A stretch of DNA of 64,000 bases, taken from positions 1 to 64,000 of the forward strand of contig NZ_CVTB01000155.1 of the NCBI RefSeq assembly GCF_001050015.1. The letters run 5' to 3'. The notes under the pieces were generated by a model, which saw nothing but the letters and a program-made list of their open reading frames with translations, did not search any database and had not been told where the DNA came from. Every line of letters begins with the position of its first letter. The stretch's first letter is position 1. The translations under genes and the position numbers were made by a program. Source of the stretch: Mycolicibacterium malmesburyense. GTDB taxonomy: Bacteria > Actinomycetota > Actinomycetes > Mycobacteriales > Mycobacteriaceae. Below, piece after piece: positions 17,907-26,037 of this stretch.

Positions 17907-18922
17907 CCGCCAGCAGCCGTCCGTGCCTGTTCGACGTAGAACCGCGCGGCCCGTTCCAGCGACTCGGCCGTCGGGCGGGGCTGCCAGCCGAGTTCGCGGG
18001 TCGCCTTGCTGTGGTCGGCGGGCGCCATGATGTGCAGCAGCCGAACGCCGTTGGTGTTCATCTCGAACTCGCGGCCGACCAGCCGGGAGAGCTTGTCGCC
18101 CAGCCAGGCCGACGCATACACCAGCGGCAGCGGGATGCCGAACCGCGGCGGCTTCGCACCGACCGCCCTGGCGGCCGTCGTGAGCATGTCCCGCATCGGC
18201 ATGTAGCTCTCGGAGATGATGTAGCGCTCGCCCACCCCGCCGCGTTCGGCGGCGAGCAGGAACGCCTCGGCGACGTCTTCGATGCCGACGACCTCGGTGG
18301 AGACGCCCTTGATGTAGGCCGGGATCTTGCCGAACGCGGCGTACTGCACCATCAGTCCCTGGTGCGGCTGGTAGTCGCGCGGCCCGTACGGATTCGACAC
18401 GCACATCACCACGGCGGGAAGGCCGCGGTCGCGGGCGTAGGACAGCACCAGTTCCTCGGCCTGGCGACGCGATTCGATGTACGCGCCACCCTTGTCACCC
18501 CAGTCGAACGGCATGTCCTCGGTGACCGGACCGCGTCCGTCGCCGAGCGCGATCGTTCCGATGGTGCTGCAGAACACGAATCGGTGTAGGCCCGCCTTCG
18601 CCGCGACGTCGAGAACGCGGCGCAGGCAGTTGACATTGGTCTCGAACAACGGCGCCGGATCACGCAGATGGAACCGGGTGTCGACAATGCAGTAGTAGAC
18701 GACGTCGCGGTCGGTCATCGCCGCGCGCAGCGCCTCCTCGTCGTAGAGGTCGCCGTAGCACCGGTCCACGTCGAGGTCGTCGATCGCGACGGTCGAACTC
18801 GTCTTGCGCAGATACACCCGCACGTCGTCGCCGCGCTCGACGAGTTTGCGCGTGACGTGCGAACCGACGAACCCGCTCGGGCCCATCACCAATGCGCGGC
18901 GTGCTGGCGGTGTGTCTGTCAT
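17903..18922 (-). CDS. Extended SDR (NAD-dependent epimerase/3-beta-hydroxysteroid dehydrogenase-like)
   Basis: Extended SDR of 339 residues. The nucleotide motif is MGPSGFVGSHV, with Asp-rich DDLDVDRCYGDL behind it. The active site has FCSTIGTIAL (Ser) and the Tyr segment AYIESRRQAEE, where the residue four after Tyr is Arg instead of the usual Lys. SNPYGPRDYQPHQG and the C-terminal HIMAPADHSKATRELGWQPRPT are family features. It could oxidise a hydroxyl group or epimerise, and the Lys-to-Arg change may alter activity. It is followed by the SnoaL-like gene with a 4-base overlap. Upstream, 83 bases separate it from the acyl-CoA dehydrogenase at 19006, and a repeat element fills that gap. Confidence 0.87.
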   Translation of the reverse strand: MTDTPPARRALVMGPSGFVGSHVTRKLVERGDDVRVYLRKTSSTVAIDDLDVDRCYGDLYDEEALRAAMTDRDVVYYCIVDTRFHLRDPAPLFETNVNCLRRVLDVAAKAGLHRFVFCSTIGTIALGDGRGPVTEDMPFDWGDKGGAYIESRRQAEELVLSYARDRGLPAVVMCVSNPYGPRDYQPHQGLMVQYAAFGKIPAYIKGVSTEVVGIEDVAEAFLLAAERGGVGERYIISESYMPMRDMLTTAARAVGAKPPRFGIPLPLVYASAWLGDKLSRLVGREFEMNTNGVRLLHIMAPADHSKATRELGWQPRPTAESLERAARFYVEQARTAAGG

Positions 18923-18960
18923 GTCCCCTACCTCGCGAGCGACCGGAATGTGTCACATTT

Positions 18961-18997
18961 TCGCGGCGTGTCGTGTGCAAACACGGACGCACGCGGC
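18961..18997 (-). repeat. 3'-end repeat element, copy 3
   Basis: On the minus strand it reads CGTGTTTGCACACGACACGC in its core, starting 8 bases after the stop of the acyl-CoA dehydrogenase at 19006 and in the orientation of that gene. It differs from copy 2 at two of 36 positions. It lies inside an otherwise continuous minus-strand gene run, so it could attenuate read-through into the SDR. Confidence 0.65.
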
Positions 18998-19005
18998 AGC
19001 AGATC

Positions 19006-20205
19006 TCAGGAGGCCTTCTTCGCCGGCGGGGCGTAGGCCGGTTTGCCCATTCCGAGAACGTACTGGGCGATCATGTTGCGGAACACCTCGAGCGTCCCGC
19101 CGTAGATCCCGACGAGCGGGGCGAAGCGGTACACGTACTCGGCGGCGCCGTCGTCGATCGCTCCGTCGGTGCCGAGCGGCAGCGAGGACGCCGTGCCGAG
19201 CAGGTCCATCAGATCCGGGGAGATGTCGCGCATCGTCTGCGCCAGCGCCACCCGGCCGAAGATGCTGGTGGCCGAGAACGCCGCCTCCATGCGGGCGACG
19301 CTGCGACCCAACCGGTAGGCCACCGACCCGTCGTCGATCGGCCTGCGGCCGTTGGGATCCGGCCGGGCGACCAACGCGGCGGCCTTGTCGACAGCGGCGG
19401 CCATCGTGTTGGCCTGGTGCATCATGATCGACACGTCCTGCAGGCCGTCGGCGGCCGCTTCCACCGCGCCGTGTTCGACGTTGAGGGGTTCGCGCACCAC
19501 CGTCCAGCCGTCGTTCACTTCGCCGAGGCGGTACTTGTCGTCGACGCGGACATCGCTGTAGTAGACGATGTTCGTCCGGTCGCCGTCGACGGTGCGGATG
19601 CCCTGGATCTCGATGCCCGGCGAGTCGAGCGGCACCAGGAACATGGTGAGGCTCTTGTGCTTCGGCGCGTCGGGGTCGGTGTTGGTGATCAGGAAGACGT
19701 ACTGGCAGTTGTGGGCGCCGGTGGTGAACATCTTGGAACCATTGATAATCCAGCTCGATCCATCCGCTTCCCGCACGGCCCTGGTCTTGCAGGTGGCCAC
19801 GTCGGATCCGCCCTCGGGCTCGGTGTAGCCCAGACAGAGCCGGACCTCGCCGGTGTACACCCGCGGCATCACCTCGGCCTTGAGCTCGGGCGAGCCGAAC
19901 TTGTCGACCGATCGGGCGATCATCGCCGTCGTCCCGAAGGTCACCCACGGCACGTGCGCCCGGCGCTTCTCCAACTCCCAGATGCGCCGGCGGATCCGGT
20001 TGAACCCGCCCTCGGACTCCGGCTTCCATTCGCGCGCAAGGTATCCGGCCTTGCCCAGCGCGAGATGGACGCCCTCGTCGAAGTTGTCACCGGTCTCGCG
20101 GTCACGGCGGATGACGTCCTCGGTGACGATCTCGGCCAGGAAGGCCCGCGACTCCTCGAGGAAGGCCTGGTCCTCGTCGGAGAGTTCGACCCGTGAGAAA
20201 TCCAT
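19006..20205 (-). CDS. Acyl-CoA dehydrogenase, subunit of a heteromeric pair
   Basis: FAD enzyme of 399 residues that desaturates an acyl-CoA. Motifs are LGYTEPEGGSDVA, WIINGSKMFTTGA and the C-terminal YGGTLEVFRNMIAQ. In the YEGT position of medium-chain enzymes it has YGGT, so the usual catalytic Glu is not there. The Glu in LNVEHGAVE may take its place, as in the isovaleryl-type arrangement. The gene overlaps the shorter acyl-CoA dehydrogenase at 20205 by one base (TAATG). Such side-by-side pairs form alpha2beta2 dehydrogenases in mycobacterial steroid side-chain and ring degradation. The C-terminus ends in a short Lys/Ala tail. Steroid-like or alicyclic acyl-CoA is the likely substrate. 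Confidence 0.92.
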   Translation of the reverse strand: MDFSRVELSDEDQAFLEESRAFLAEIVTEDVIRRDRETGDNFDEGVHLALGKAGYLAREWKPESEGGFNRIRRRIWELEKRRAHVPWVTFGTTAMIARSVDKFGSPELKAEVMPRVYTGEVRLCLGYTEPEGGSDVATCKTRAVREADGSSWIINGSKMFTTGAHNCQYVFLITNTDPDAPKHKSLTMFLVPLDSPGIEIQGIRTVDGDRTNIVYYSDVRVDDKYRLGEVNDGWTVVREPLNVEHGAVEAAADGLQDVSIMMHQANTMAAAVDKAAALVARPDPNGRRPIDDGSVAYRLGRSVARMEAAFSATSIFGRVALAQTMRDISPDLMDLLGTASSLPLGTDGAIDDGAAEYVYRFAPLVGIYGGTLEVFRNMIAQYVLGMGKPAYAPPAKKAS

Positions 20206-21251
20206 TACCTACCCTCTCCGCTCTCGCGAGCCGCGACGATGCCGGCGATGTACTTGGCGGCCGCGGCCGGGTCTCCCCCGGCGAGCGCCCAGCCGCGGGC
20301 GCGCAGCAGGTACGCGCTGGCGGCGGCCTCCGCCGACACCCCGAGCCCGCCCTGTACCTGCACCGCCATCGTGGCGGCCTTGGAGGCCTCTTCGGCCATG
20401 AACACGAACGCCGACGGCGCCAGTTCTGGCCGTTCGTCGGGTTCGTTGTCGAGGAACCACGCGGCGCGGCGCGCGAGGTTGCGCCCGCCCTGCACCGTGA
20501 TCGCGATGTTGGCCAACGGATGCGAAATCGCCTGCAGCGTCGAGATCGGCACCCCTAGGGTGTAGCGGGTCTTGGAGAACTCGGCCGCGATCGTCATGGT
20601 CTCCTCGACCAGGCCGACCAGCGCCGCACCCGTCAGCACCCGCCATTCGTCCAGTGCCCGTTGGTACTCCGCCAGCGCGTCGGGCCCGCTCGCCAGCACG
20701 GTGCGGCTGTCGGCGGCGGCCGGGTCGATCCACGCCATCGGCAGCCGGCCGATGTTGTCGACCTTCGTGGGCCGGGTGGCGAACGTCAGCCTGACGATGT
20801 CGTCCCCGTCGCGCAGGACGATGTGGTCGGCGACCGATCCGCTCGGCAGCAGGCGGAGCCCGGAACCGCTGTCCTGCTGGGGATCCAGGCCGACGATCTG
20901 CTGGCCGCTCACGATGTCGGGATCGACCGCGCCGAGTCGACCGAGCAGACGCGCCGCGCTGACGTGGTCGATCCACGGCACGGGCGCCAGCGACCGGCCG
21001 ATCTCCTCGGCCACCAGGGTCAGGTCGACGAGCGTGGCGCCGTCGCCGCCGACGTCCTCGGGCAGCGCCATCGTGGTCGCGCCCATCGTGCACAGCCGCT
21101 CCCAGAGGCTCTTGTCGAAGCCGGTCGGCTCTGCGGCGCGGACGGTCTCGATCGAACAGTGCGTCTTGAAGAAGTCCTTGTACGCGGCCTGCAGCGCCTG
21201 GTGGTCCTCGGACAGGCTGTAGTCGAGCCTGCGCAGTTCGTAACGGTCCAT
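20205..21251 (-). CDS. Acyl-CoA dehydrogenase, second subunit of the pair
   Basis: Acyl-CoA dehydrogenase-like protein of 348 residues, shorter than a full enzyme. The N-terminal helical domain starts with DYSLSEDHQALQAAYKDFF, followed by ALPEDVGGDG. The C-terminal helices keep QVQGGLGVSAE, but the last segment (RGWALAGGDPAAAAKYIAG) has no YEGT-type Glu. It is probably the FAD-sharing, non-basic partner of the subunit at 19006. I chose ATG 21251: it overlaps the amidohydrolase stop by one base and has GGAG five bases upstream. The GTG at 21254 is too close to that site. It is co-translated with both neighbours. Confidence 0.9.
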   Translation of the reverse strand: MDRYELRRLDYSLSEDHQALQAAYKDFFKTHCSIETVRAAEPTGFDKSLWERLCTMGATTMALPEDVGGDGATLVDLTLVAEEIGRSLAPVPWIDHVSAARLLGRLGAVDPDIVSGQQIVGLDPQQDSGSGLRLLPSGSVADHIVLRDGDDIVRLTFATRPTKVDNIGRLPMAWIDPAAADSRTVLASGPDALAEYQRALDEWRVLTGAALVGLVEETMTIAAEFSKTRYTLGVPISTLQAISHPLANIAITVQGGRNLARRAAWFLDNEPDERPELAPSAFVFMAEEASKAATMAVQVQGGLGVSAEAAASAYLLRARGWALAGGDPAAAAKYIAGIVAARESGEGR

Positions 21252-22087
21252 CACTGCTCCTTGTCGGCGCCGAAGAAGAACTCCTGCGCGTTGTTGTACA
21301 AGTAGTTGTCCAGCACCTCGGCCGGCAGGTCAAGGGCCTGCGCCTCGGGCACGACGCGGCGCATCTTGAGCACCGGCCAGTCCGACGCGTAGATCACCTT
21401 GTCGGGTCCTCGCGTACGCATGTAGTGAAGCAGGCTCTCGGGCAACCGCTTCGGTGACCACGCCGAAGTCATCAAGCGAAGGTTCTTGTACTTGATCAGC
21501 AGGCGGATCGCGACATCCCACCACGGGTCGGCGCCGTGAATCATGCAGAGCTTGAGTTCCGGGAACCGCACGCAGACCCGGTCGAGATGGATCGGGTTCT
21601 GCACCTCACCGGGGATCGGCGGGCCGGGGATGCCGGTGTTGATGCACAACGGCAGTTCGAGCTCGGCGCACTTGGTGTAGAGGGGGTAGTAGACGGCGTC
21701 GCTGGGCGGATACTGGCCGTCACCCCAAAAGCTCGGCCCCACAGCGGCATACGCCACAGGCAGGTCGTTGACGACGGACGCCAACTCCCGCAGCGACGGG
21801 ATCGGCCGCAGCAGGTTGACACCACCGATCGCCAGTGCGAACCGATCCGGTCTGGCGTCGACGAACTTGCGCGCCGTGGTCGACGGTTTGGCGATGCTGT
21901 CCATCAGGATCGCCTTCTGGACGCCCTGTTCGTCCATCTCCTCGAGCAGCTCGCCCATGTCGACGGGCGCGAACATCGACTCCGGACCCTTGAAGTAGTC
22001 GTCGCGGACCTTGAGCATCCACGTCGGCTGCTGTTCGGTCTCGCCGAAGTGGACATTGACCAGACAGTCAATGGCGCGGGCGGTCAT
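21251..22087 (-). CDS. Amidohydrolase-2 family protein (short form)
   Basis: Amidohydrolase-2 protein of 278 residues, shorter than the other two copies in the window. The N-terminus is AIDCLVNVHFGE, so the DxH metal pair is less clear (only the His of NVHFG is kept). Later motifs are LCINTGIPGP, LCMIHGADPWW and YASDWPVLK, the last holding the metal Asp. It overlaps the acyl-CoA ligase by 4 bases upstream and the acyl-CoA dehydrogenase by 1 base downstream, so it is translated as part of that operon. The reaction is unknown. A hydrolase or decarboxylase embedded between a CoA ligase and a dehydrogenase suggests ring cleavage or decarboxylation of a CoA-linked intermediate (inference). Confidence 0.85.
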   Translation of the reverse strand: MTARAIDCLVNVHFGETEQQPTWMLKVRDDYFKGPESMFAPVDMGELLEEMDEQGVQKAILMDSIAKPSTTARKFVDARPDRFALAIGGVNLLRPIPSLRELASVVNDLPVAYAAVGPSFWGDGQYPPSDAVYYPLYTKCAELELPLCINTGIPGPPIPGEVQNPIHLDRVCVRFPELKLCMIHGADPWWDVAIRLLIKYKNLRLMTSAWSPKRLPESLLHYMRTRGPDKVIYASDWPVLKMRRVVPEAQALDLPAEVLDNYLYNNAQEFFFGADKEQ

Positions 22088-23724
22088 GCGCTCACCTGTT
22101 GGGTCGCAGCGGCTTTGGCCCAGCGGTAGTCCGGTTTACCGTTGCCGAGGCGGCGCACCTGGTCGACGACGATGAACTCCTTCGGCGCCTTGAACCGCGC
22201 CAGGATCGATGTGCAGTGGGCGTGCAACGGTTCGTGCGAGGCCTCGGCGCCGTCGTTGAGCGCCACCAGCGCGACGATCTCCTCGCCCCACCGCTCGCTC
22301 GGCCGCCCCACCACCAGGGCGTCGGATATCGCCGGGTGCGCTCGCAGCACCTCCTCGACCTCCTCGACGAACACCTTCTCGCCTCCCGTGTTGACCACCA
22401 AAGAGTCGCGTCCGAACAATCGCAGCGTGCCGTCGGGGGCCAGCGATCCCCGGTCACCCGAGATCACCACGCGCTGATCGTCGACCACCGGGAAGGTCCG
22501 GCGGGTCGCCGCCTCGTCGTCGAAGTAGCCGAGCGGAATTCGGCCGCCGCGCGCGACATATCCGATCTCGTCCTCGCCCGGTTCCAGGAAGCGTTGGTAG
22601 TCCTCGGAGAGCACCAGAGCACCCTCGCGCAGCTCGAAGGTGTCCTTCTGCTCACCGCGCTGGCTGCGGCCGAACCCGACGTTCCCGGTCTCCGACGATC
22701 CGTAACCGTTGATGAGCGTGATCTGGGGCAGCAGATCCAGCAGTGCGCGTTGATGTTTCGGGTTGGTGGCCGCCCCGCCGGTACCGATCGCGAACAGCGA
22801 CGACAAGTCGTACGAGCCGCGACGTAACTCCTCGACCAGCGGTGCGGCGTACGCATCGCCGACCATGGTCATCAAGCCCACCTTCTCGCGCTGCGCGGTT
22901 TCCAGCACCGCACGCGGGTCGAATCGCGTCTGGTCGTACAGGATCACGGGCAAACCGTTGAGCAGGGCGGCGAACGCGGTCCACATGCCCGCCGCGTGCA
23001 TCAGCGGCGAAACCGCGAACCACGGTTGTCCGCCGTGCGCGACCTTGGCGTGGATCTCGTCGACCGACTCGTGGTCGGCGCCGTTCATCGAGATGACGTA
23101 GGTGTCGCTCTGACGCCACATCACGCCCTTGGGCCTGCCGGTGGTCCCGCCGGTGCACACCATCATGACGTCGTCGGGCGAGGCGGCGATGTCGACATCG
23201 GTATCCCCCTGTGCCAGCACGTCATCGAGCGTGATGGCGTCGGCGAGCTGACGAACGGAGGTGTCACTGCCGGCGGCGCCGGCGATCCAGCCGTCGTCGA
23301 TCGAGATCATCAGGTCCGCCGTCGCCGGCGGCAGCACGTCGGCGAACTTCGGTCCGAACGACCGGTGGTAGATCACCGCGCGGGGGCGCAGGTAGTCGAG
23401 GAGTTCGGCGACCTCGCGCGGCGTGTAGTTGTAGTTGACGTTGACCGGCACCGTACGGGCCTTCAGGCATCCGATCACCATGTCGGGGTAGAGATCGTTG
23501 TGCATCAGCAGCGCGACGCGGTCCTGCCCGCACTCCCAGTTCTGCAGTTCGTCGCGTTCGCGGTGCGCGCCGAGCCCCTGCGCGGCCAGATAGTTCGCGA
23601 GGCGGCGGGTACGGTCCGCCGACTCACCGAATGTGCTGCGGCGCTCGCCGCAGACGGTCATCAACCGGTCAGGGACCGCTTGGGCGATCGCGTCGAGAAC
23701 CGCCCCGATCGTCCACTCGCTCAT
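22084..23724 (-). CDS. Acyl-CoA synthetase (FadD19-like)
   Basis: AMP-forming ligase of 546 residues that activates a carboxylic acid to its CoA thioester. The P-loop-like motif is CTGGTTGRPKGVMWR, and INGYGSSETGN and SGDRGSLAPDG follow. The hinge is LFGRDSLVVNTGGEKVF, and the adenylation Lys is in GNGKPDYRWAK. The PKGVMWR and GKPDYRWAK strings are characteristic of the FadD19/FadD17 branch, which handles steroid side chains; that placement is from memory. It overlaps amidohydrolase genes by 4 bases on both sides (ATGA each). It probably supplies the CoA ester used by the acyl-CoA dehydrogenase pair downstream. Confidence 0.93.
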   Translation of the reverse strand: MSEWTIGAVLDAIAQAVPDRLMTVCGERRSTFGESADRTRRLANYLAAQGLGAHRERDELQNWECGQDRVALLMHNDLYPDMVIGCLKARTVPVNVNYNYTPREVAELLDYLRPRAVIYHRSFGPKFADVLPPATADLMISIDDGWIAGAAGSDTSVRQLADAITLDDVLAQGDTDVDIAASPDDVMMVCTGGTTGRPKGVMWRQSDTYVISMNGADHESVDEIHAKVAHGGQPWFAVSPLMHAAGMWTAFAALLNGLPVILYDQTRFDPRAVLETAQREKVGLMTMVGDAYAAPLVEELRRGSYDLSSLFAIGTGGAATNPKHQRALLDLLPQITLINGYGSSETGNVGFGRSQRGEQKDTFELREGALVLSEDYQRFLEPGEDEIGYVARGGRIPLGYFDDEAATRRTFPVVDDQRVVISGDRGSLAPDGTLRLFGRDSLVVNTGGEKVFVEEVEEVLRAHPAISDALVVGRPSERWGEEIVALVALNDGAEASHEPLHAHCTSILARFKAPKEFIVVDQVRRLGNGKPDYRWAKAAATQQVSA

Positions 23725-25007
23725 CTGCGGGCGCCGGCCGTCACATCCGCGCCGAGCAGAGTCAACGCGTTGTCGCGCATCACCTTTCGGGTGTCTTCTG
23801 CACTGAACTCGGGGAACTGCGGGATATCGGCGGTGAACGCCATCGGGTCGGCAAGACCCTCGCCGTGCGGCCAGTCCGAGCCGAACAGGACCTTGTCGAC
23901 GCCGATGGTCTCGGCCAGCAGCTTCACGTCGTCCTCGTAGTACGGCGCGATCCAGACGTTGTTGCGCAACTGCTCGACCGGATCCTCCTTGAAGTGGTAC
24001 GGCGCTGTGTTGGCCGCCTTCTTGAGCCGCTTGATCAGCCGGTAGACGAAGTAGGAGCCGTTTTCGATGCTGGCCACCTTCAGCTTCGGATGGCGGGTGA
24101 ACACCTGGTGGACGATCATCGAGGCCATCGTGTCGTGGATGGCGCGGTCGTCGAGCAGCACCTGATCGAGCGGATCCTTCTTGCCGAAGCCCTCGAACGT
24201 TGACTTGCCGCCCCACAGCGCCGCAATCGCGAGATATCCGCTGTCGGACAGGTGGAAGATGACGGGGACACCGGCCTCGGCCAGGCGTGCCCACACCGGA
24301 TCGTGCACCGGATCGCCCAACGACCGCGGCTTGACCACACCGGGCACCGGCGCCGGTCGCACGCACACCGTCCTCGCGCCTCGACCGAGCACGAATTCGA
24401 CCTCCTCGACGGCCTTCTCGGGATCGGCCAACGAGATGATCGGCGCCGAGATGAACCGGTGGTCGGGGCGGTCGAAACCCCAGTCCTCGTCGAGCCACAG
24501 GTTGAACGCGTGCACCGATGCCATCGTGGCCTCGATGTCGTGCTTGAGGCCCTCCTCGACGCCGCACGCGAATGTCGGCAGCATGAACACCGTTTCGAGG
24601 TTCTGCTTGTCCAGAACTTTTACCCGGGCCTCGCGATTCTGGTACTCGGGATGGTCACCCAACCGGTCGACCTTCATCAGCGAGGCCGGATCGACACCGT
24701 CGGGAATCTCCCCGCGGAACAACAGATCCAGGCATCCCGGTTCGATGATCGGGTCGAACGTCGGGTTCGGGATGAAGTGGTTGACCCGCTCACCGATCAC
24801 CGCGAACGTACGCTTGCCGTCCTGAAGCATCTGCACACCACGACGTTTGAACTCCTTGGGCAGGTGCCGGGTGAAGGCGTCCAGCGGCTCGTAATAGTGG
24901 TTGTCGACGTCGATGGCCATGTAATCGAGTCGTTTCGGCTCATGCACGGTCCGCTGCGCTTCTTGCTTCTGCTGATGCGCAATCCGCTGCGCTTCTTGCT
25001 GGGTCAC
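23721..25007 (-). CDS. Amidohydrolase-2 family protein (copy 2) with duplicated N-terminal segment
   Basis: Amidohydrolase-2 protein of 428 residues, same branch as the copy at 15274: IDVDNHYYEP (metal DxH), VNHFIPNPTFDPI, VIFHLSDSGY, IENGSYFVYRL and FGSDWPHGEG. GTG 25007 is the start because AGGAGG lies 6 bases upstream and the GTG overlaps the stop of the preceding hydratase gene. That gives about 29 residues before the conserved core. These include two copies of an 11-residue unit beginning QEAQR, encoded by a 33-bp tandem duplication. An ATG further in, at 24920, is the alternative start. It is co-translated with the ECH gene before it and the acyl-CoA ligase after it. Reaction unknown. 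Confidence 0.87.
   Translation of the reverse strand: MTQQEAQRIAHQQKQEAQRTVHEPKRLDYMAIDVDNHYYEPLDAFTRHLPKEFKRRGVQMLQDGKRTFAVIGERVNHFIPNPTFDPIIEPGCLDLLFRGEIPDGVDPASLMKVDRLGDHPEYQNREARVKVLDKQNLETVFMLPTFACGVEEGLKHDIEATMASVHAFNLWLDEDWGFDRPDHRFISAPIISLADPEKAVEEVEFVLGRGARTVCVRPAPVPGVVKPRSLGDPVHDPVWARLAEAGVPVIFHLSDSGYLAIAALWGGKSTFEGFGKKDPLDQVLLDDRAIHDTMASMIVHQVFTRHPKLKVASIENGSYFVYRLIKRLKKAANTAPYHFKEDPVEQLRNNVWIAPYYEDDVKLLAETIGVDKVLFGSDWPHGEGLADPMAFTADIPQFPEFSAEDTRKVMRDNALTLLGADVTAGARR
24950..25000. repeat. 33-bp tandem duplication inside the amidohydrolase 5' end
   Basis: The 18-base string at 24950-24967 recurs exactly at 24983-25000, a 33-bp (11-codon) period. The duplication keeps the reading frame and adds a Gln/Ala/Lys/Arg-rich segment ahead of the catalytic domain. 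Confidence 0.8.
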
Positions 25008-25870
25008 AGCGTGTCCTCCTGCTCGGATTTGAGGGGCGGAAAGTTCGGCGGGCGCTTCTCGAAGAAACTGGTGATGCCCTCGAGGAAGTCGGGCCGTGTC
25101 ATCGACTCGTGCATCAGCTTCTCGGCGCGGTCGCTGGCGTCGAAGACAGTGCGCATGGTGTCTGCGTACACCTGTTGTTTGATCACCGCCAGGGAACTGG
25201 GCGCACAGTTGGCGGCGATGTCCTCGGCGTAGCCGATCGCGCGCGGCAGCAGTTCGTCCGGCGCCACCACCTCGTTGACCAATCCCAGCCGGGCGGCCTC
25301 GTCGGCGAAGAAGACCCGGCCGGACAGCAGCAGGTCCATGGCAACGCCGGTGCCGACGACGCGCGGCAAGATCCACGAGATGCCGTACTCGGCGATCAGC
25401 CCGCGGCGGGCGAACGACGTGGTGAACTTGGCGCCCTCGGCGGCGAACCGCACGTCGCAGGCCAGCGCCAGCGTCAGACCCATTCCCGCACAGGCGCCGT
25501 TGACCGCGGCGATGACGGGTTTTCCCATGCCCATCAGGAAGTGCGGATGCCGGGCGCCGACGAGCTTGCCGACGTCGGTGTCGGCAGCGGCGTCGACGGT
25601 CGCCGCGCTGATCGTCGTCAGATCGCCCATGTCCGCGCCCGCGCAGAACGCGCGACCGCTTCCGGTGACCACGATCGCGCGCACCGCGGGGTCGGCCTCG
25701 GCGTCGTCGAGGCGTTCGTAGAACGCGGTGGCCAGCCCGCCGCCCCAACCGTTCATCCGGTCGGGCCGATTCAGGGTGAGCACCGCTACCCCGGTGTCGA
25801 GCACTTCGTAGCGGACCGGCGCGTCCTCGGAGCCGGATCGGGCGTCGGCGACGTGGTCAGGAGCGCTCAC
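25004..25870 (-). CDS. Enoyl-CoA hydratase/isomerase family protein
   Basis: Crotonase-fold enzyme of 288 residues, first gene of the long minus-strand operon. The CoA/oxyanion motifs are FCAGADMGDL and GACAGMGLTLAL. The second catalytic region, RRGLIAEYGISW, has a single acidic residue at the hydratase Glu-2 position. The C-terminal FFEKRPPNFPP is common in actinobacterial EchA proteins. Start GTG 25870; there are about 20 extra residues before the core. The next gene (amidohydrolase) overlaps its stop by 4 bases. A degenerate copy of the window's operator lies about 45 bases upstream. It could hydrate the double bond made by the downstream dehydrogenase pair, or act as a ring hydrolase; not decided. 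Confidence 0.9.
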   Translation of the reverse strand: MSAPDHVADARSGSEDAPVRYEVLDTGVAVLTLNRPDRMNGWGGGLATAFYERLDDAEADPAVRAIVVTGSGRAFCAGADMGDLTTISAATVDAAADTDVGKLVGARHPHFLMGMGKPVIAAVNGACAGMGLTLALACDVRFAAEGAKFTTSFARRGLIAEYGISWILPRVVGTGVAMDLLLSGRVFFADEAARLGLVNEVVAPDELLPRAIGYAEDIAANCAPSSLAVIKQQVYADTMRTVFDASDRAEKLMHESMTRPDFLEGITSFFEKRPPNFPPLKSEQEDTL

Positions 25871-25913
25871 CCAGCAGTCCTCCTCCAGCGGCGCGAGCTT
25901 TGTGAATGCTCAT

Positions 25914-25930
25914 ACTGTACACCTATCGGT
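25914..25930. promoter_or_regulatory. Operator copy E, degenerate
   Basis: On the minus strand ACCGATA-GGT-GTACAGT: 6 of 7 matches in the right arm, 4 of 7 in the left. It lies 44 bases before the ECH-led operon. It is weak on its own and is included because position and half-site agree with the other copies. Confidence 0.35.
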
Positions 25931-25977
25931 AGTGCCTTCCGCAACCGTCACCGAGGACGTTCGGACGCCGCGTCGAG

Positions 25978-26026
25978 TCTGCGGTGAGGGCGTGAAATCG
26001 CCCGAGAATCGCGCCCTGAGCGCAGA
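25978..26026 (-). terminator. Stem-loop downstream of the DHDPS-like gene
   Basis: Arms TCTGCG/CGCAGA and GGGCG/CGCCC pair with a four-base internal loop on each side and enclose about 19 bases. It begins 12 bases after the stop of the gene at 26038. There is no T-run, so it would be an imperfect GC-rich terminator or RNA-processing hairpin of the kind usual in mycobacteria. Confidence 0.45.
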
Positions 26027-26037
26027 GTCGGCGAACG

